64,000 nt of DNA. Origin: JANQRZ01 sp965215165 (GTDB taxonomy: Bacteria > Bacteroidota > Rhodothermia > Rhodothermales > JANQRZ01). The notes under the pieces are model-generated. The model saw nothing but the letters and a program-made list of their open reading frames with translations, did no database searches and had not been told where the DNA came from. The stretch spans positions 1,116,001 to 1,180,000 of the forward strand of contig CBDCCX010000006.1 in NCBI GenBank assembly GCA_965215165.1, given 5' to 3'. Positions 35,764-43,667 of this stretch are shown in pieces (the first letter of the stretch is position 1; the number at the start of each line of letters is the position of its first letter). The position numbers and the translations under genes were made by a program.

Positions 35764-36849
35764 ATGCCTCCTCGCTCGCTCTCCACCACGGTCGTCCCCC
35801 GCCGGGCCACGTTCCTCCGGGCGGTTCGGGGCGAGCGCACGTTCCTCGTCTTGCTCGCCGTCGGCTTCTTCGCAGCAGGCGCGTCCTACCCCTACCCCGC
35901 CGTCGCGATGTGGGTCGGCTTCGCCCTCGCGGCCTACTCGACCGTCGCCAACGACTCGATCCAAACCGTCGGCACGTTCATCGCCTCGAACGCCGGGCGG
36001 CGATGGTGGGTGCTGTGGCTGTTCGTCGGCGGTGTGTTCCTGGCGACGGTCAGCTACGGGTGGTGGACGAACGCGGGCGACGTGAGCTACGGCCGGCTCT
36101 CGGCGAAGGGCTTCGCCGAGGCCCCGCAAGCGTTCACCTTCCTCCAGGTCGCCGCCCCGCTCTTCCTCCTCGTGCTGACGCGGCTGCGGATGCCGGTCTC
36201 GACGACCTTCCTGCTGCTGAGCTGCTTCTCGACGAGCGCCGTCGGCGTGCAGGCCGTGCTCGTGAAGAGCCTCTCGGGCTATGTCATCGCCTTCGTCGTC
36301 GGCATCGCCGTGTGGATCACGGTGACGCGGGCGCTGAGCGGCGGGTTCACCGGGCCGCCGAGCCGGTGGTGGACCCCGCTCCAGTGGGCCTCGACGGCGT
36401 TCCTGTGGTCGAGCTGGATCATGCAGGACATGGCGAACGTGGCGGTCTACCTCCCACGCAGCCTCAGCCCCGGCATGTTCGCGGCGTTCGCGCTCACCCT
36501 CTTCTTCGGCCTCGGCGTGCTGTTCTACCTTCGCGGCGACCGCATCCAGCAGATCGTCACCGAGAAGTCCGACACCCTCGACATTCGCGCGGCGACGGTG
36601 ATCGACTTCGTCTACGCGCTCCTGCTGTTCGGCTTCAAGGAGGTCAGCGTGATCCCGATGAGCACGACCTGGGTGTTCATCGGCCTGCTCGCCGGGCGCG
36701 AGTTCGGGCTGACGTGGGGCCGCGCCCTCGTCCGCCGCCCGCTCGGCGAGAGCCTCCGGCTGATGCGGAAGGACCTGCTCTACGCCGGGATCGGCCTCGC
36801 CGTCTCCATCACCCTGGCGTTCGCGGCGAACGCGAGCCTGCGGAGCTGA
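35764..36849 (+). CDS. PiT-like (inorganic phosphate transporter family) permease
   Basis: 361 residues with about ten hydrophobic segments. Two inverted-repeat signatures of the PiT fold can be seen: YSTVANDSIQTVGTFIASN (~59-76; PiT consensus GANDVANAxGTxVGS) with RMPVSTTFLLLSCFS, and WIMQDMANVAVYLPR with VIPMSTTWVFIGLLAGREFG near the end. The first Gly of GAND is changed and the second copy is degenerate, so the substrate may not be phosphate. The family couples anion uptake to Na+ or H+. The upstream gap holds two GGTAACCG copies but no clear promoter. Confidence 0.75.
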   Translation: MPPRSLSTTVVPRRATFLRAVRGERTFLVLLAVGFFAAGASYPYPAVAMWVGFALAAYSTVANDSIQTVGTFIASNAGRRWWVLWLFVGGVFLATVSYGWWTNAGDVSYGRLSAKGFAEAPQAFTFLQVAAPLFLLVLTRLRMPVSTTFLLLSCFSTSAVGVQAVLVKSLSGYVIAFVVGIAVWITVTRALSGGFTGPPSRWWTPLQWASTAFLWSSWIMQDMANVAVYLPRSLSPGMFAAFALTLFFGLGVLFYLRGDRIQQIVTEKSDTLDIRAATVIDFVYALLLFGFKEVSVIPMSTTWVFIGLLAGREFGLTWGRALVRRPLGESLRLMRKDLLYAGIGLAVSITLAFAANASLRS

Positions 36850-36931
36850 TTACGGCGTGGGAGGAAAGGAGGGACGGACCTCGCGAAACCACGGTCTCAG
36901 TAGCTTTCTCGGTTTCCCTTTCCACGCCCTC

Positions 36932-38101
36932 CTATGCCGGCACCGGCTCGGCGAGCGGGGCGAAGAGGCGGCGGCGGTCCCGCCCGTGCATCGCCGCCCG
37001 GAGCGCGTCGGCGAGCACCGTCAGCACGAGCGCCGCGTTCACGTTGCGCTCGACGAGGTCGAGGGCGTGCTCCACCAAGCCGACCATCGCGTCGAGCCGC
37101 GCCGCCGGGAGGTTCTGGGTGAAGCCCTCGACGGCAGCGCGCTGGTCCACGTTGACGAGCGCGGCGTCGGCCCCGGCGTGGCGGGCCAGGACGAGGTCAC
37201 GCACCCAGCCGAGCATCAGGTGGAGCACCCCTTTCAGCCCCTCGCGCCCCAGCCCGGCGAGGTCGGCGACGTGCTCGTCGAGGGCCTCGACCGAGCCGGA
37301 GAACGCCGCGCGGAAGAAGGCGAGGACGTGGGCGCGCTGCCGCGCTAGCTCCTCGCTGCCGGCGAGCGTCAGCGCCCGCGTGTACGAGCCGTCGGCCATC
37401 CGGGCCAGGAGCGCCGCCCGGTCCGACGCTAGGCCCTCCCGCTCGGCGAGTGCCGCCTCGATGGCCTCAGCCGAGAGCGGGTCGAACCGCACCCGCTGGC
37501 ACCGCGAGAGGATCGTCGGCAGCAACCGGTCGGGGCGGCTCGCGGTGAGGACGATCACGGTTTGCGCGCCCGGTTCCTCGAGGCCCTTGAGGAAGGCGTT
37601 GGCCGACGCCTCGTTCATCGCGTCGGCGTCGGTGAGCAGGGCGAAGTTGACCTTCCCTTCGGCGGGCCGGTAGCGGAGGTCCTTCGTGATCTCGCGGACG
37701 CGGTCCACGTTGTAGATCGCCTGCTTGGTCGACGTCTTGGCCGGATCGTCGAGCGTCGGACGGCGGCGGAAGTCGACCTCGGCGTAGGGGTTCTGGCCGA
37801 GGCGCTGGAGCCGGTCGGCGAGGTCGCCGCCGGCGTCCTTCGGCTGCGGGAGGTAGACGTGGACGTCCGGGTGGAGCATCCGCTCGGCGCGGTGGCAGGC
37901 CGGGCACGTCCCGCACGGGTCGGCGGTGCCGGGCGCGCGCTGCTGGCACTCGAGCGCCCGGGCGAGCGCGAGCGCCGCCGCCCGCTTGCCGACACCGTCG
38001 GGCCCGTGGAAGAGGTAGGCGTGGGCGACGCGCTCGCCGCTGAGCGCCCGCCGCAGCGTGTCCACCACCCGCTCCTGTCCGATCACCTGCTGCCAGCCCA
38101 T
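36932..38101 (-). CDS. holB: DNA polymerase III delta-prime subunit / clamp-loader ATPase
   Basis: 389 residues. AAA+ fold: QVIGQERVVDTLRRAL, Walker A FHGPDGVGKRAA (residues 33-40), and four zinc-type cysteines (Cys52, Cys63, Cys66, Cys69; CGTCPACHRAERMLHPDV). Next come LLTDADAMNEASANAFLKGLEEPG in place of a strict Walker B, and SRCQRVRF (SRC motif). The zinc module and SRC motif identify delta-prime or DnaX-like clamp-loader subunits; the length and the altered Walker B favour HolB. The start ATG at 38101 (MGWQQVIGQ) is 20 nt from a TATCTTC box. Confidence 0.93.
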   Translation of the reverse strand: MGWQQVIGQERVVDTLRRALSGERVAHAYLFHGPDGVGKRAAALALARALECQQRAPGTADPCGTCPACHRAERMLHPDVHVYLPQPKDAGGDLADRLQRLGQNPYAEVDFRRRPTLDDPAKTSTKQAIYNVDRVREITKDLRYRPAEGKVNFALLTDADAMNEASANAFLKGLEEPGAQTVIVLTASRPDRLLPTILSRCQRVRFDPLSAEAIEAALAEREGLASDRAALLARMADGSYTRALTLAGSEELARQRAHVLAFFRAAFSGSVEALDEHVADLAGLGREGLKGVLHLMLGWVRDLVLARHAGADAALVNVDQRAAVEGFTQNLPAARLDAMVGLVEHALDLVERNVNAALVLTVLADALRAAMHGRDRRRLFAPLAEPVPA

Positions 38102-38120
38102 AGTCACCCGTTTTGTCCCG

Positions 38121-38127
38121 GAAGATA
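38121..38127 (-). promoter_or_regulatory. Promoter-like TATCTTC box of holB
   Basis: Minus-strand TATCTTC ends 20 nt before the holB ATG at 38101. Same word and spacing class as at hutI and the potassium channel gene. Confidence 0.4.
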
Positions 38128-38208
38128 CCGCCGTCGGCCGCACCCTTTTCAGGGCGGCTTCACCGTGGCAACGGGGCGAAACGGTGGACGCGGCTCAGCG
38201 CGCGTGCT

Positions 38209-38215
38209 ATCTTGC
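38209..38215 (+). promoter_or_regulatory. Promoter-like TATCTTG box of tRNA-Met
   Basis: GCTATCTTGCGGGG places TATCTTG 10 nt before the first base of the tRNA, the expected -7 position for a stable-RNA promoter. Confidence 0.5.
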
Positions 38216-38225
38216 GGGGTCCACT

Positions 38226-38299
38226 GGCGTGGTAGCTCAGCTGGTTAGAGCGTCGGATTCATAACCCGGAGGTCGGGAGTTCAAGTCTCCCCCACGCCA
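38226..38299 (+). tRNA. tRNA-Met (anticodon CAT), elongator type
   Basis: 74 nt, folding as a cloverleaf: acceptor GGCGTGG/CCACGCC, D-arm GCTC...GAGC, anticodon loop TTCATAA, variable loop AGGTC, T-arm GGGAG TTCAAGT CTCCC, discriminator A. The 3' CCA is not fully encoded (ACC then T). A paired G1:C72 argues against initiator tRNA. The CAT anticodon leaves tRNA-Ile2 (lysidine-modified) as the alternative. The anticodon stem has one weak A:C pair next to the loop. Confidence 0.93.
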
Positions 38300-38311
38300 C
38301 CTGTTTTCTCC

Positions 38312-38341
38312 GAGCCTGTCCAGCTTCTGCCGGGCAGGCTC
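38312..38341 (+). terminator. Possible hairpin terminator after tRNA-Met
   Basis: GAGCCTGTCC and GGGCAGGCTC form a ~10-bp stem starting 12 nt after the tRNA, followed only by GCGTTCCTTC, so the U-tract is poor. It could be a processing or weak termination structure. Confidence 0.35.
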
Positions 38342-38364
38342 GCGTTCCTTCTGGGCCAGGCTAC

Positions 38365-38372
38365 TATCTTCG
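38365..38372 (+). promoter_or_regulatory. Promoter-like TATCTTCG box of the potassium channel-aceK pair
   Basis: CTACTATCTTCGGGG, with TATCTTCG ending 24 nt before the ATG at 38397. Confidence 0.45.
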
Positions 38373-38396
38373 GGGCCGCCTCGCCGCTCCCGCTCT

Positions 38397-39305
38397 ATGC
38401 CGCCACTCAAGCCGACCGACCAGAACGTCTTTCCGCGCAAGCTCGGGCCGGGCCGCGCGCGGTGGCAGGCGAAGCTCTACGCAGTCATCTTCGGCCACCA
38501 CACCGCCGCCGGCCGGGGCTTCGACCTCGCGCTGATCATCGTCATCGGCCTCTCGGTTCTCGTGGTGATGATCGAGAGCGTCGGCTCGGTCCACGCCCGG
38601 TTCGGCGACGAGCTGCGGACCACCGAGTGGGCGTTCACGATCCTCTTCACGGCGGAGTACGTCCTCCGGCTCGCGTGCGTCAACCAGAAGCGGCGCTACG
38701 CGACGAGCTTCTTCGGGATCGTCGACCTGCTGGCGGTCCTGCCGACCTACCTCAGCGTGTTCTTCCCCGGCGCGCAGGCGTTCACGGTGATCCGGATGCT
38801 GCGCTTCCTCCGGGTCTTCCGCATCCTCAAGCTCGTCCAGTACCTCTCCGAGGCCAACCTCCTCGGCCAAGCCCTCTGGGCGAGCCGGCGCAAGATCATG
38901 GTCTTCCTCCTGGCCGTCGTCACGCTCGACGTCATCTTCGGCTCGCTGATGTACGTCGTCGAGGGCGGCCAGAACGGGTTCGACAACATCCCGCGCTCGA
39001 TCTACTGGGCGATTGTCACGCTGACCACGGTCGGCTACGGGGACATCTCGCCGGGCACCAACCTCGGGCAGCTCATCGCGGCGCTCATCATGATCATGGG
39101 CTACGCCATCATCGCCGTCCCGACGGGGATCGTGACCTCGGAGCTGGTCAGCGCGAACGCCCGCAACGAAGCCCGCCGGTGCCCGGGGTGCGGGGCCGAC
39201 GGCCACTCGCCCGACGCCGTCTTCTGCCGTATCTGCGCCGCGCCGCTCCCCGCCATCGCCCCTGCCCCGCCCCTGCCTCTTCCGCCACCAGACCCTCCCT
39301 CGTGA
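38397..39305 (+). CDS. Voltage-gated-type potassium channel with zinc-ribbon tail
   Basis: 302 residues, six transmembrane segments. S4 carries regularly spaced Arg at 133, 136, 139 and 142 (VIRMLRFLRVFRILKLVQY), and the pore loop has the K+ selectivity filter TVGYGD (211-216) in IVTLTTVGYGDISPG. The S1-S3 region includes FDLALIIVIGLSVLVVMIES. The C-terminal tail has a compact CxxC...CxxC ribbon (Cys262, Cys265, Cys277, Cys280), which probably binds zinc and may aid assembly or gating, then a Pro-rich end. The stop codon overlaps the GTG start of aceK, so the two are translated from one message. A role in membrane potential linked to carbon metabolism is inference only. Confidence 0.94.
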   Translation: MPPLKPTDQNVFPRKLGPGRARWQAKLYAVIFGHHTAAGRGFDLALIIVIGLSVLVVMIESVGSVHARFGDELRTTEWAFTILFTAEYVLRLACVNQKRRYATSFFGIVDLLAVLPTYLSVFFPGAQAFTVIRMLRFLRVFRILKLVQYLSEANLLGQALWASRRKIMVFLLAVVTLDVIFGSLMYVVEGGQNGFDNIPRSIYWAIVTLTTVGYGDISPGTNLGQLIAALIMIMGYAIIAVPTGIVTSELVSANARNEARRCPGCGADGHSPDAVFCRICAAPLPAIAPAPPLPLPPPDPPS

Positions 39306-41044
39306 CCGACCCTTCCTCCACGGGCGCGTCCGCCGACGCCGCCCGCCTCATCGACGAGGGCTTCGAGACCTACCACGAACGCTTCCAGGCGACCACGCGC
39401 CGCGCGGCCGAGCGCTTCGCGGCGCAGGAATGGGCCGAGGGCACCGCCGACGACCGCGAGCGGCTGGCGCTCTACGAGAAGCAGGTCCAGCAGACGCTTC
39501 GCCGTGTCCGCCGCGTCTTCGACGGCCGGTTGGAGGACCGCGCGCGCTGGGCGGCGGCGCGCACCGCCTACGCCGAGCGCCGCGCCGGCCGGACCAACAC
39601 CGAGCTCGCCGAGACCTTTTACAACTCCATCACCCGGCGCGTCTTCTCGACCGTCGGCGTGGACCCCCACGTCGAGTTCGTCGGCGACGCGCTGACGGCA
39701 CCGGAGTCCCAGCAGGCGCAGCCGTGCGCCCGGTCGGTGCCCACCGAGGAGACGCTCGCCGCGACGCTGGCAGGCGTGCTGGGAGCGGTCGATCTCGGGC
39801 CGTCGTTCGAGGACGCGGGGCGCGATGCGGAGCGCGTCGCCCGCTGCGTCGAGGCCCGGCTGGCCGAGGTCGGAGCCGGCGGGATCGACGCGCTGGAGAT
39901 GCTGGAGCCGGTGTTCTACCGAAACAAAGGAGCCTACCTCATCGGGCGCATCACGGCGGGCGAGGCCGTGGTGCCGCTCGTCCTCCCGGTGCTCTGGGCC
40001 GAGGACGGAGACGCCGACGGCGGCATCCGGGTCGACGCGGCGCTGCTGACCCCGAACGCCGTCTCGATGGTGTTCTCGTTCACGCGCTCGTACTTCCACG
40101 TCCTCTGCGCGCAGCCCTGGTCGCTCGTGGCCTTCCTCAAGACGCTGATGCCGCAGAAGCGGACGGCCGAGCTGTACGCCTCGCTCGGCTTCACCAAGCA
40201 CGGCAAGACCGAGCTGTACCGCGACCTCTGCCTCTTCCTGGCCCGCACCGACGAGCGCTTCGAGGCCGCGCGCGGCACCCCCGGCATGGTGATGCGCGTC
40301 TTCACGCTGCCCGGCTTCGACGTGGTCTTCAAGATCATCAAGGACCGCTTCGACCCGCCCAAGCAGACCACCCGCGCCGAGGTGATGAAGCAGTACCGCT
40401 TCGTGATGCTCCACGACCGCGTCGGCCGCCTCGCCGACGTCCAGGCCTACGAGCACCTCGAGTTTCCCAGGGCACGCTTCGACCCCGCCCTGCTCGACGA
40501 GCTGCTGAGGGTCGGCGCGCAGACGGTCCGGCTCGACGGCGAGAACGTCGTCATCGAGCACCTCTACACCGAGCGCCGGGTGACGCCGCTCAACCTCTAC
40601 CTCGCCGAGGCTGGCGACGAGGCCGCGCGCGAGGCCGTGATCGACTGCGGCTGGGCGATCAAAGACCTCGCCGCCGCCGGCATCTTCCCCGGCGACATGC
40701 TGGTGAAGAACTTCGGCGTGACCCGCCATGGCCGGGTGATCTTCTACGACTACGACGAGCTAGGCCTGCTCGGCGACTACGCCTTCCGCGCGCTCCCCGA
40801 GGCCACGGACGAGTTCGAGCGCATGAGCGCCGAGGCGTGGTTCCACGTCGCCTCGAACGACGTCTTCCCCGCCGAGATCGGGCAGTTCCTCGGCCTGCCG
40901 GCTCACCTCCGGCCCGTCTTCGTACGGCACCACGCCGACCTCCTCGACCCGGCCTTCTGGCGCTCGATGCAAGCCTGGCACCGCGCCGACGAGCCGGTCG
41001 ACCTCTTCCCCTACCCGCAGACCGTGCGGTTCGGAACAGCGTAG
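39302..41044 (+). CDS. aceK: Isocitrate dehydrogenase kinase/phosphatase
   Basis: 580 residues, normal for AceK. The N-terminal regulatory half has FETYHERFQATTRRAAERF and ELAETFYNSITRRVF; the kinase-like half has MRVFTLPGFDVVFKIIKDRF (ATP-binding Lys), AYEHLEFPRARF, GDMLVKNFGVTRHGRVIFYDYDE (catalytic Asn/Asp) and EIGQFLGLP. It phosphorylates isocitrate dehydrogenase to divert flux into the glyoxylate shunt, and reverses it. I start at GTG 39302, which overlaps the channel's stop (GTGA), because the residues before it in this frame are non-coding. aceA and aceB, the usual partners, are not in the window; pairing with a potassium channel is unusual. Confidence 0.95.
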   Translation: MTDPSSTGASADAARLIDEGFETYHERFQATTRRAAERFAAQEWAEGTADDRERLALYEKQVQQTLRRVRRVFDGRLEDRARWAAARTAYAERRAGRTNTELAETFYNSITRRVFSTVGVDPHVEFVGDALTAPESQQAQPCARSVPTEETLAATLAGVLGAVDLGPSFEDAGRDAERVARCVEARLAEVGAGGIDALEMLEPVFYRNKGAYLIGRITAGEAVVPLVLPVLWAEDGDADGGIRVDAALLTPNAVSMVFSFTRSYFHVLCAQPWSLVAFLKTLMPQKRTAELYASLGFTKHGKTELYRDLCLFLARTDERFEAARGTPGMVMRVFTLPGFDVVFKIIKDRFDPPKQTTRAEVMKQYRFVMLHDRVGRLADVQAYEHLEFPRARFDPALLDELLRVGAQTVRLDGENVVIEHLYTERRVTPLNLYLAEAGDEAAREAVIDCGWAIKDLAAAGIFPGDMLVKNFGVTRHGRVIFYDYDELGLLGDYAFRALPEATDEFERMSAEAWFHVASNDVFPAEIGQFLGLPAHLRPVFVRHHADLLDPAFWRSMQAWHRADEPVDLFPYPQTVRFGTA

Positions 41045-41050
41045 GTTGGC

Positions 41051-41479
41051 ATAGAGCTGATTCGACCCGTTCTCGACACGAACGTTGTCTACTCGGCCCT
41101 CCGGTCCCGTCGGGGGTCCTCATTCCTGCTGGTTTCTCTGCTCGGCTCCGGGTGCTTCGAGATCAACCTGTCGGTGCCGCTCGTGCTGGAATACGAGGAA
41201 GTCCTGCTACGGGAGCGCCACGCCCTGGACCCCACACGTGGGGAGATCGCCCGCTTCCTCGATTACGTCTGCTCCGTCGCCAATCTCCACGAAATATAGT
41301 TCCTGTGGCGACCCCGGCTGAAGGACCCGAGCGGCGAGATGGTGCCCGACTTGGCCGTGAGTGCTGGATGCAAGCACATCGTGACATACAACAAACGTGA
41401 TTTCCGGGGCGTAGAGACCCTCGGCATCGAGAGTATCTCGCCACAAAAAGCGCTGGACAAGATTGGAGCACCGTTATGA
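41051..41479 (+). pseudogene. PIN-domain toxin, decayed
   Basis: The frame gives a nearly complete PIN nuclease: IRPVLDTNVVYSALRSRRG (first metal Asp), VPLVLEYEEVLLRE, an internal TAG at 41297-41299 right after VANLHEI, then FLWRPRLKDPSGEMVPDLAV and HIVTYNKRDFRG. Relatives run straight through the stop with an aromatic residue there, so one base changed. There is also no good start codon: ATA at 41051 stands where ATG would be expected, just 7 bp after aceK. The terminal TGA overlaps the antitoxin's ATG (ATGA). Both start and middle are broken, so it is unlikely to yield toxin. Confidence 0.75.
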
Positions 41480-41714
41480 GCAATGCCCTCAGCATTCGCC
41501 TTCCTCGCTCACTGCACCGTGAAGTGGAGAAGCTGGCACACGAGGACGGCGTCTCGGTGGACCAGTTCATCGCCACGGCCGTAGCCGAGAGCTGTCGGCC
41601 CTCAAGACGGTGGACTATCTGAGGGAGCGGGCCGCGCGCAGGAGCCGGGAAGCCTTCGAGCAGATTCTGGCGAAGGTGCCTGACGTGGAGCCGGAAGACT
41701 ACGACAGGCTATAG
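41476..41714 (+). pseudogene. Ribbon-helix-helix-type antitoxin, frameshifted
   Basis: Begins MSNALSIRLPRSLHREVEK, then LAHEDGVSVDQFIATAVAE, a small ribbon-helix-helix/HicB-like DNA-binding start. At ~41589-41591 the frame changes; one additional A (GAGAAGCTG) would restore KLSALKTVDYLRERAARRS and the acidic tail EQILAKVPDVEPEDYDRL. The intact product would be ~79 residues. As it stands translation stops after SCRPSRRWTI. It is the partner of the decayed PIN toxin, and each partner carries an independent lesion. Confidence 0.7.
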
Positions 41715-41736
41715 CGGGCTGGCGATTCGCGTTGAG

Positions 41737-43104
41737 TTAGCTCACCGCGGGGTTCTCCTGTTCGTCCACGGGAGCGCCGCTCGGGACCGTGGCAGCGGGT
41801 GTCCAGGCGTCGTCGAAGGCGCGCTGGAGCGCGCGGCGCTGGGCGTTGAGGGTCGTGGCGAGATCGTCGGCTCCGTGGGTGGCCGAGAAGAAGAAGGCCT
41901 CGAACTGGCTCGGGGCGAGGTAGACCCCTTCCTCCAGCATCGCGTGGAAGTAGCGGCCGTAGCGGTGGGCGTCGCTCCGCTGCGCCGAGGCGAAGTCGGT
42001 CACCGGCTCGTCGGTGAAGAACAGACAGCCCATCGAGCCGACCCTGGTCTGGACGAGGCCGAGGCCGAGGTCGTCGAGGTTGCGGCGCGTGCCCTGCGCC
42101 AGGACTTCGCCGTAGCGGTCGAGCCGGTCGTAGACGCTCCGGTCGTCGGCGATGCGGCGGAGGACGGCGTAGCCGGCGTGCATGGCGAGCGGGTTGCCCG
42201 AGAGCGTGCCCGCCTGGTAGACCGGCCCGCTCGGCGAGACGTAGTCCATGATCTCGCGCCGCCCGCCGTAGGCCCCGACCGGCAGTCCGCCCCCGATGAT
42301 TTTGCCGAGCGTCGTCAGGTCGGGCGTGACGCCGTAGAGCTGCTGTGCCCCGCCCGGCGCGACCCGGAAGCCGGTCATGACCTCGTCGAAGATCAGGAGC
42401 GCGCCGTGCGCGTCGCACAGCTCACGTAGCGCTTGAAGGAACCCCGGCGCAGGCGGTACGCAGCCCATGTTGCCAGCGATGGGCTCGACGATTATGCAGG
42501 CCACCTCACCCCGATTGGCCTCGAGGACGGCGCGCACGCTGCTGAGGTCGTTGTAGGTAGCGACGAGCGTGTCGGCGGCGTTGCCGGGCGTGACGCCGGG
42601 CGAGTTCGGCTCGCCGAAGGTCATCGCTCCGGAGCCGGCGGCGATGAGGAAGAAGTCGCCGTGGCCGTGGTAGTGGCCCTCGAACTTGACGAGCTTGTCG
42701 CGCCCCGTGAACCCCCGCGCGAGGCGGACGGCGCTCATCGTCGCTTCGGTGCCGGAGTTGACGAAGCGGACTTTTTCAACGCTCGGCACCAGCTCCACCA
42801 CGAGCTCGGCGAGGCGGATCTCGATCTCGGTCGGTGCCCCGAACGAGGTCGAGCGCGTGGCCGCGTCCCGCACGGCGGCCACCACGTCCGGGTGGGCGTG
42901 GCCGAAGAGCATCGGCCCCCAGCTCCCGACGTAGTCGACGTAGCGGTTGCCGTCGGCGTCGACGAGGTGCGCGCCGGCGGCCCGCTCGAAGAAGACCGGC
43001 GTGCCGCCGACGCTTTTGAAGGCGCGCACGGGCGAGTTGACGCCGCCGGGGATGACGCGCTGCGCGTGGGCGAAGAGACTTCGGCTTTGCGAGAGGTCAG
43101 GCAT
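41737..43104 (-). CDS. hemL: Glutamate-1-semialdehyde 2,1-aminomutase
   Basis: 455 residues, class III aminotransferase. Typical phrases: SRSLFAHAQRVIPGGVNSPVRAF, RFVNSGTEATMSAVRLARG, KFEGHYHGHGD, LLIFDEVMTGFRV and the PLP Lys268 in LTTLGKIIGGGLPVGAYGG. It moves the amino group of glutamate-1-semialdehyde to make 5-aminolevulinate, the second step after HemA in the C5 pathway. About 25 residues follow the usual end. It is the last gene of the leftward heme cluster, 5 bp after the methyltransferase gene. Start: ATG 43104. Confidence 0.96.
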   Translation of the reverse strand: MPDLSQSRSLFAHAQRVIPGGVNSPVRAFKSVGGTPVFFERAAGAHLVDADGNRYVDYVGSWGPMLFGHAHPDVVAAVRDAATRSTSFGAPTEIEIRLAELVVELVPSVEKVRFVNSGTEATMSAVRLARGFTGRDKLVKFEGHYHGHGDFFLIAAGSGAMTFGEPNSPGVTPGNAADTLVATYNDLSSVRAVLEANRGEVACIIVEPIAGNMGCVPPAPGFLQALRELCDAHGALLIFDEVMTGFRVAPGGAQQLYGVTPDLTTLGKIIGGGLPVGAYGGRREIMDYVSPSGPVYQAGTLSGNPLAMHAGYAVLRRIADDRSVYDRLDRYGEVLAQGTRRNLDDLGLGLVQTRVGSMGCLFFTDEPVTDFASAQRSDAHRYGRYFHAMLEEGVYLAPSQFEAFFFSATHGADDLATTLNAQRRALQRAFDDAWTPAATVPSGAPVDEQENPAVS

Positions 43105-43109
43105 GGAAG

Positions 43110-43667
43110 CTAGCGTGGTGTCGTCGCGTCGATTTTTCGGAAGATGGCGCGGAGGACCGGCTCGGCCTCGGTGTCCTCGGCGGGGTCTTCGGCCAGGGCG
43201 AGGCCCGCTTCGGCGAAGAGCTTGGTGAGCGTCTCGGGCGTGAGGTCCGGCCCGGCGAGCCCGCGGCGGAGGGCGACGACGACCCAGCCGCCGTTCTTCA
43301 TCACGCGGCGCGTCTCGGCGAGCATCTCCTTCATCTCGGCGGCAGAGTCGGCGCGGTCGTACGTGCCGTGCGCAACGACCCAGTCGAAGTGCTCGTCGGG
43401 GTAGCCGAGCGCGGCGGGCCGGGCGCGCGTGATGCGCCGGGCCGCGTCCTCCTCGCCCAGAAGGGGCGCGAGCCGGGCACGGGCAACGGCGACGGCGTGG
43501 TTCTCTTGGTCGCACGCCCAGAGGTCGAAGCCGAGCCGGGCGAGCGGGTCCGTGTGGCGGCCGGCCCCGCAGCCGAGGTCGAGCACGCGGCTCTGGACCG
43601 GCACGGCGGCCATCGTCCGCAGCAGGTGCTCGGAGGGCGGTGCGGCGGTTTCCGGGAGGGCGCTCAT
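43110..43667 (-). CDS. Class I SAM-dependent methyltransferase in the heme cluster
   Basis: 185 residues. Motif I VLDLGCGAGRHTDPLARLGF, motif II WACDQENHAV, motif III-like DEHFDWVVAHGTYDRADS, then MLAETRRVMKNGGWVVVALRR, a standard Methyltransf_11/25 small-molecule or protein methylase. The substrate is unknown. Its ATG at 43667 overlaps the hemH stop by 4 bp and its end is 5 bp from hemL, so it is co-translated with heme genes; a tetrapyrrole or a heme-protein target is possible, but nothing in the sequence proves it. Confidence 0.85.
   Translation of the reverse strand: MSALPETAAPPSEHLLRTMAAVPVQSRVLDLGCGAGRHTDPLARLGFDLWACDQENHAVAVARARLAPLLGEEDAARRITRARPAALGYPDEHFDWVVAHGTYDRADSAAEMKEMLAETRRVMKNGGWVVVALRRGLAGPDLTPETLTKLFAEAGLALAEDPAEDTEAEPVLRAIFRKIDATTPR

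Noticed and set aside
38226..38299. Initiator tRNA-fMet
   Set aside because: The first pair G1:C72 is matched, whereas bacterial initiators have an unpaired position 1:72; the elongator (or lysidine Ile2) form fits better.
21256..41299. In-frame TAG codons in two otherwise good genes, suggesting amber recoding (e.g. pyrrolysine)
   Set aside because: Many clear genes here end in TAG (DUF421, OsmC, aceK and others), and both TAG-bearing genes also carry other lesions. Nonsense mutation is simpler.
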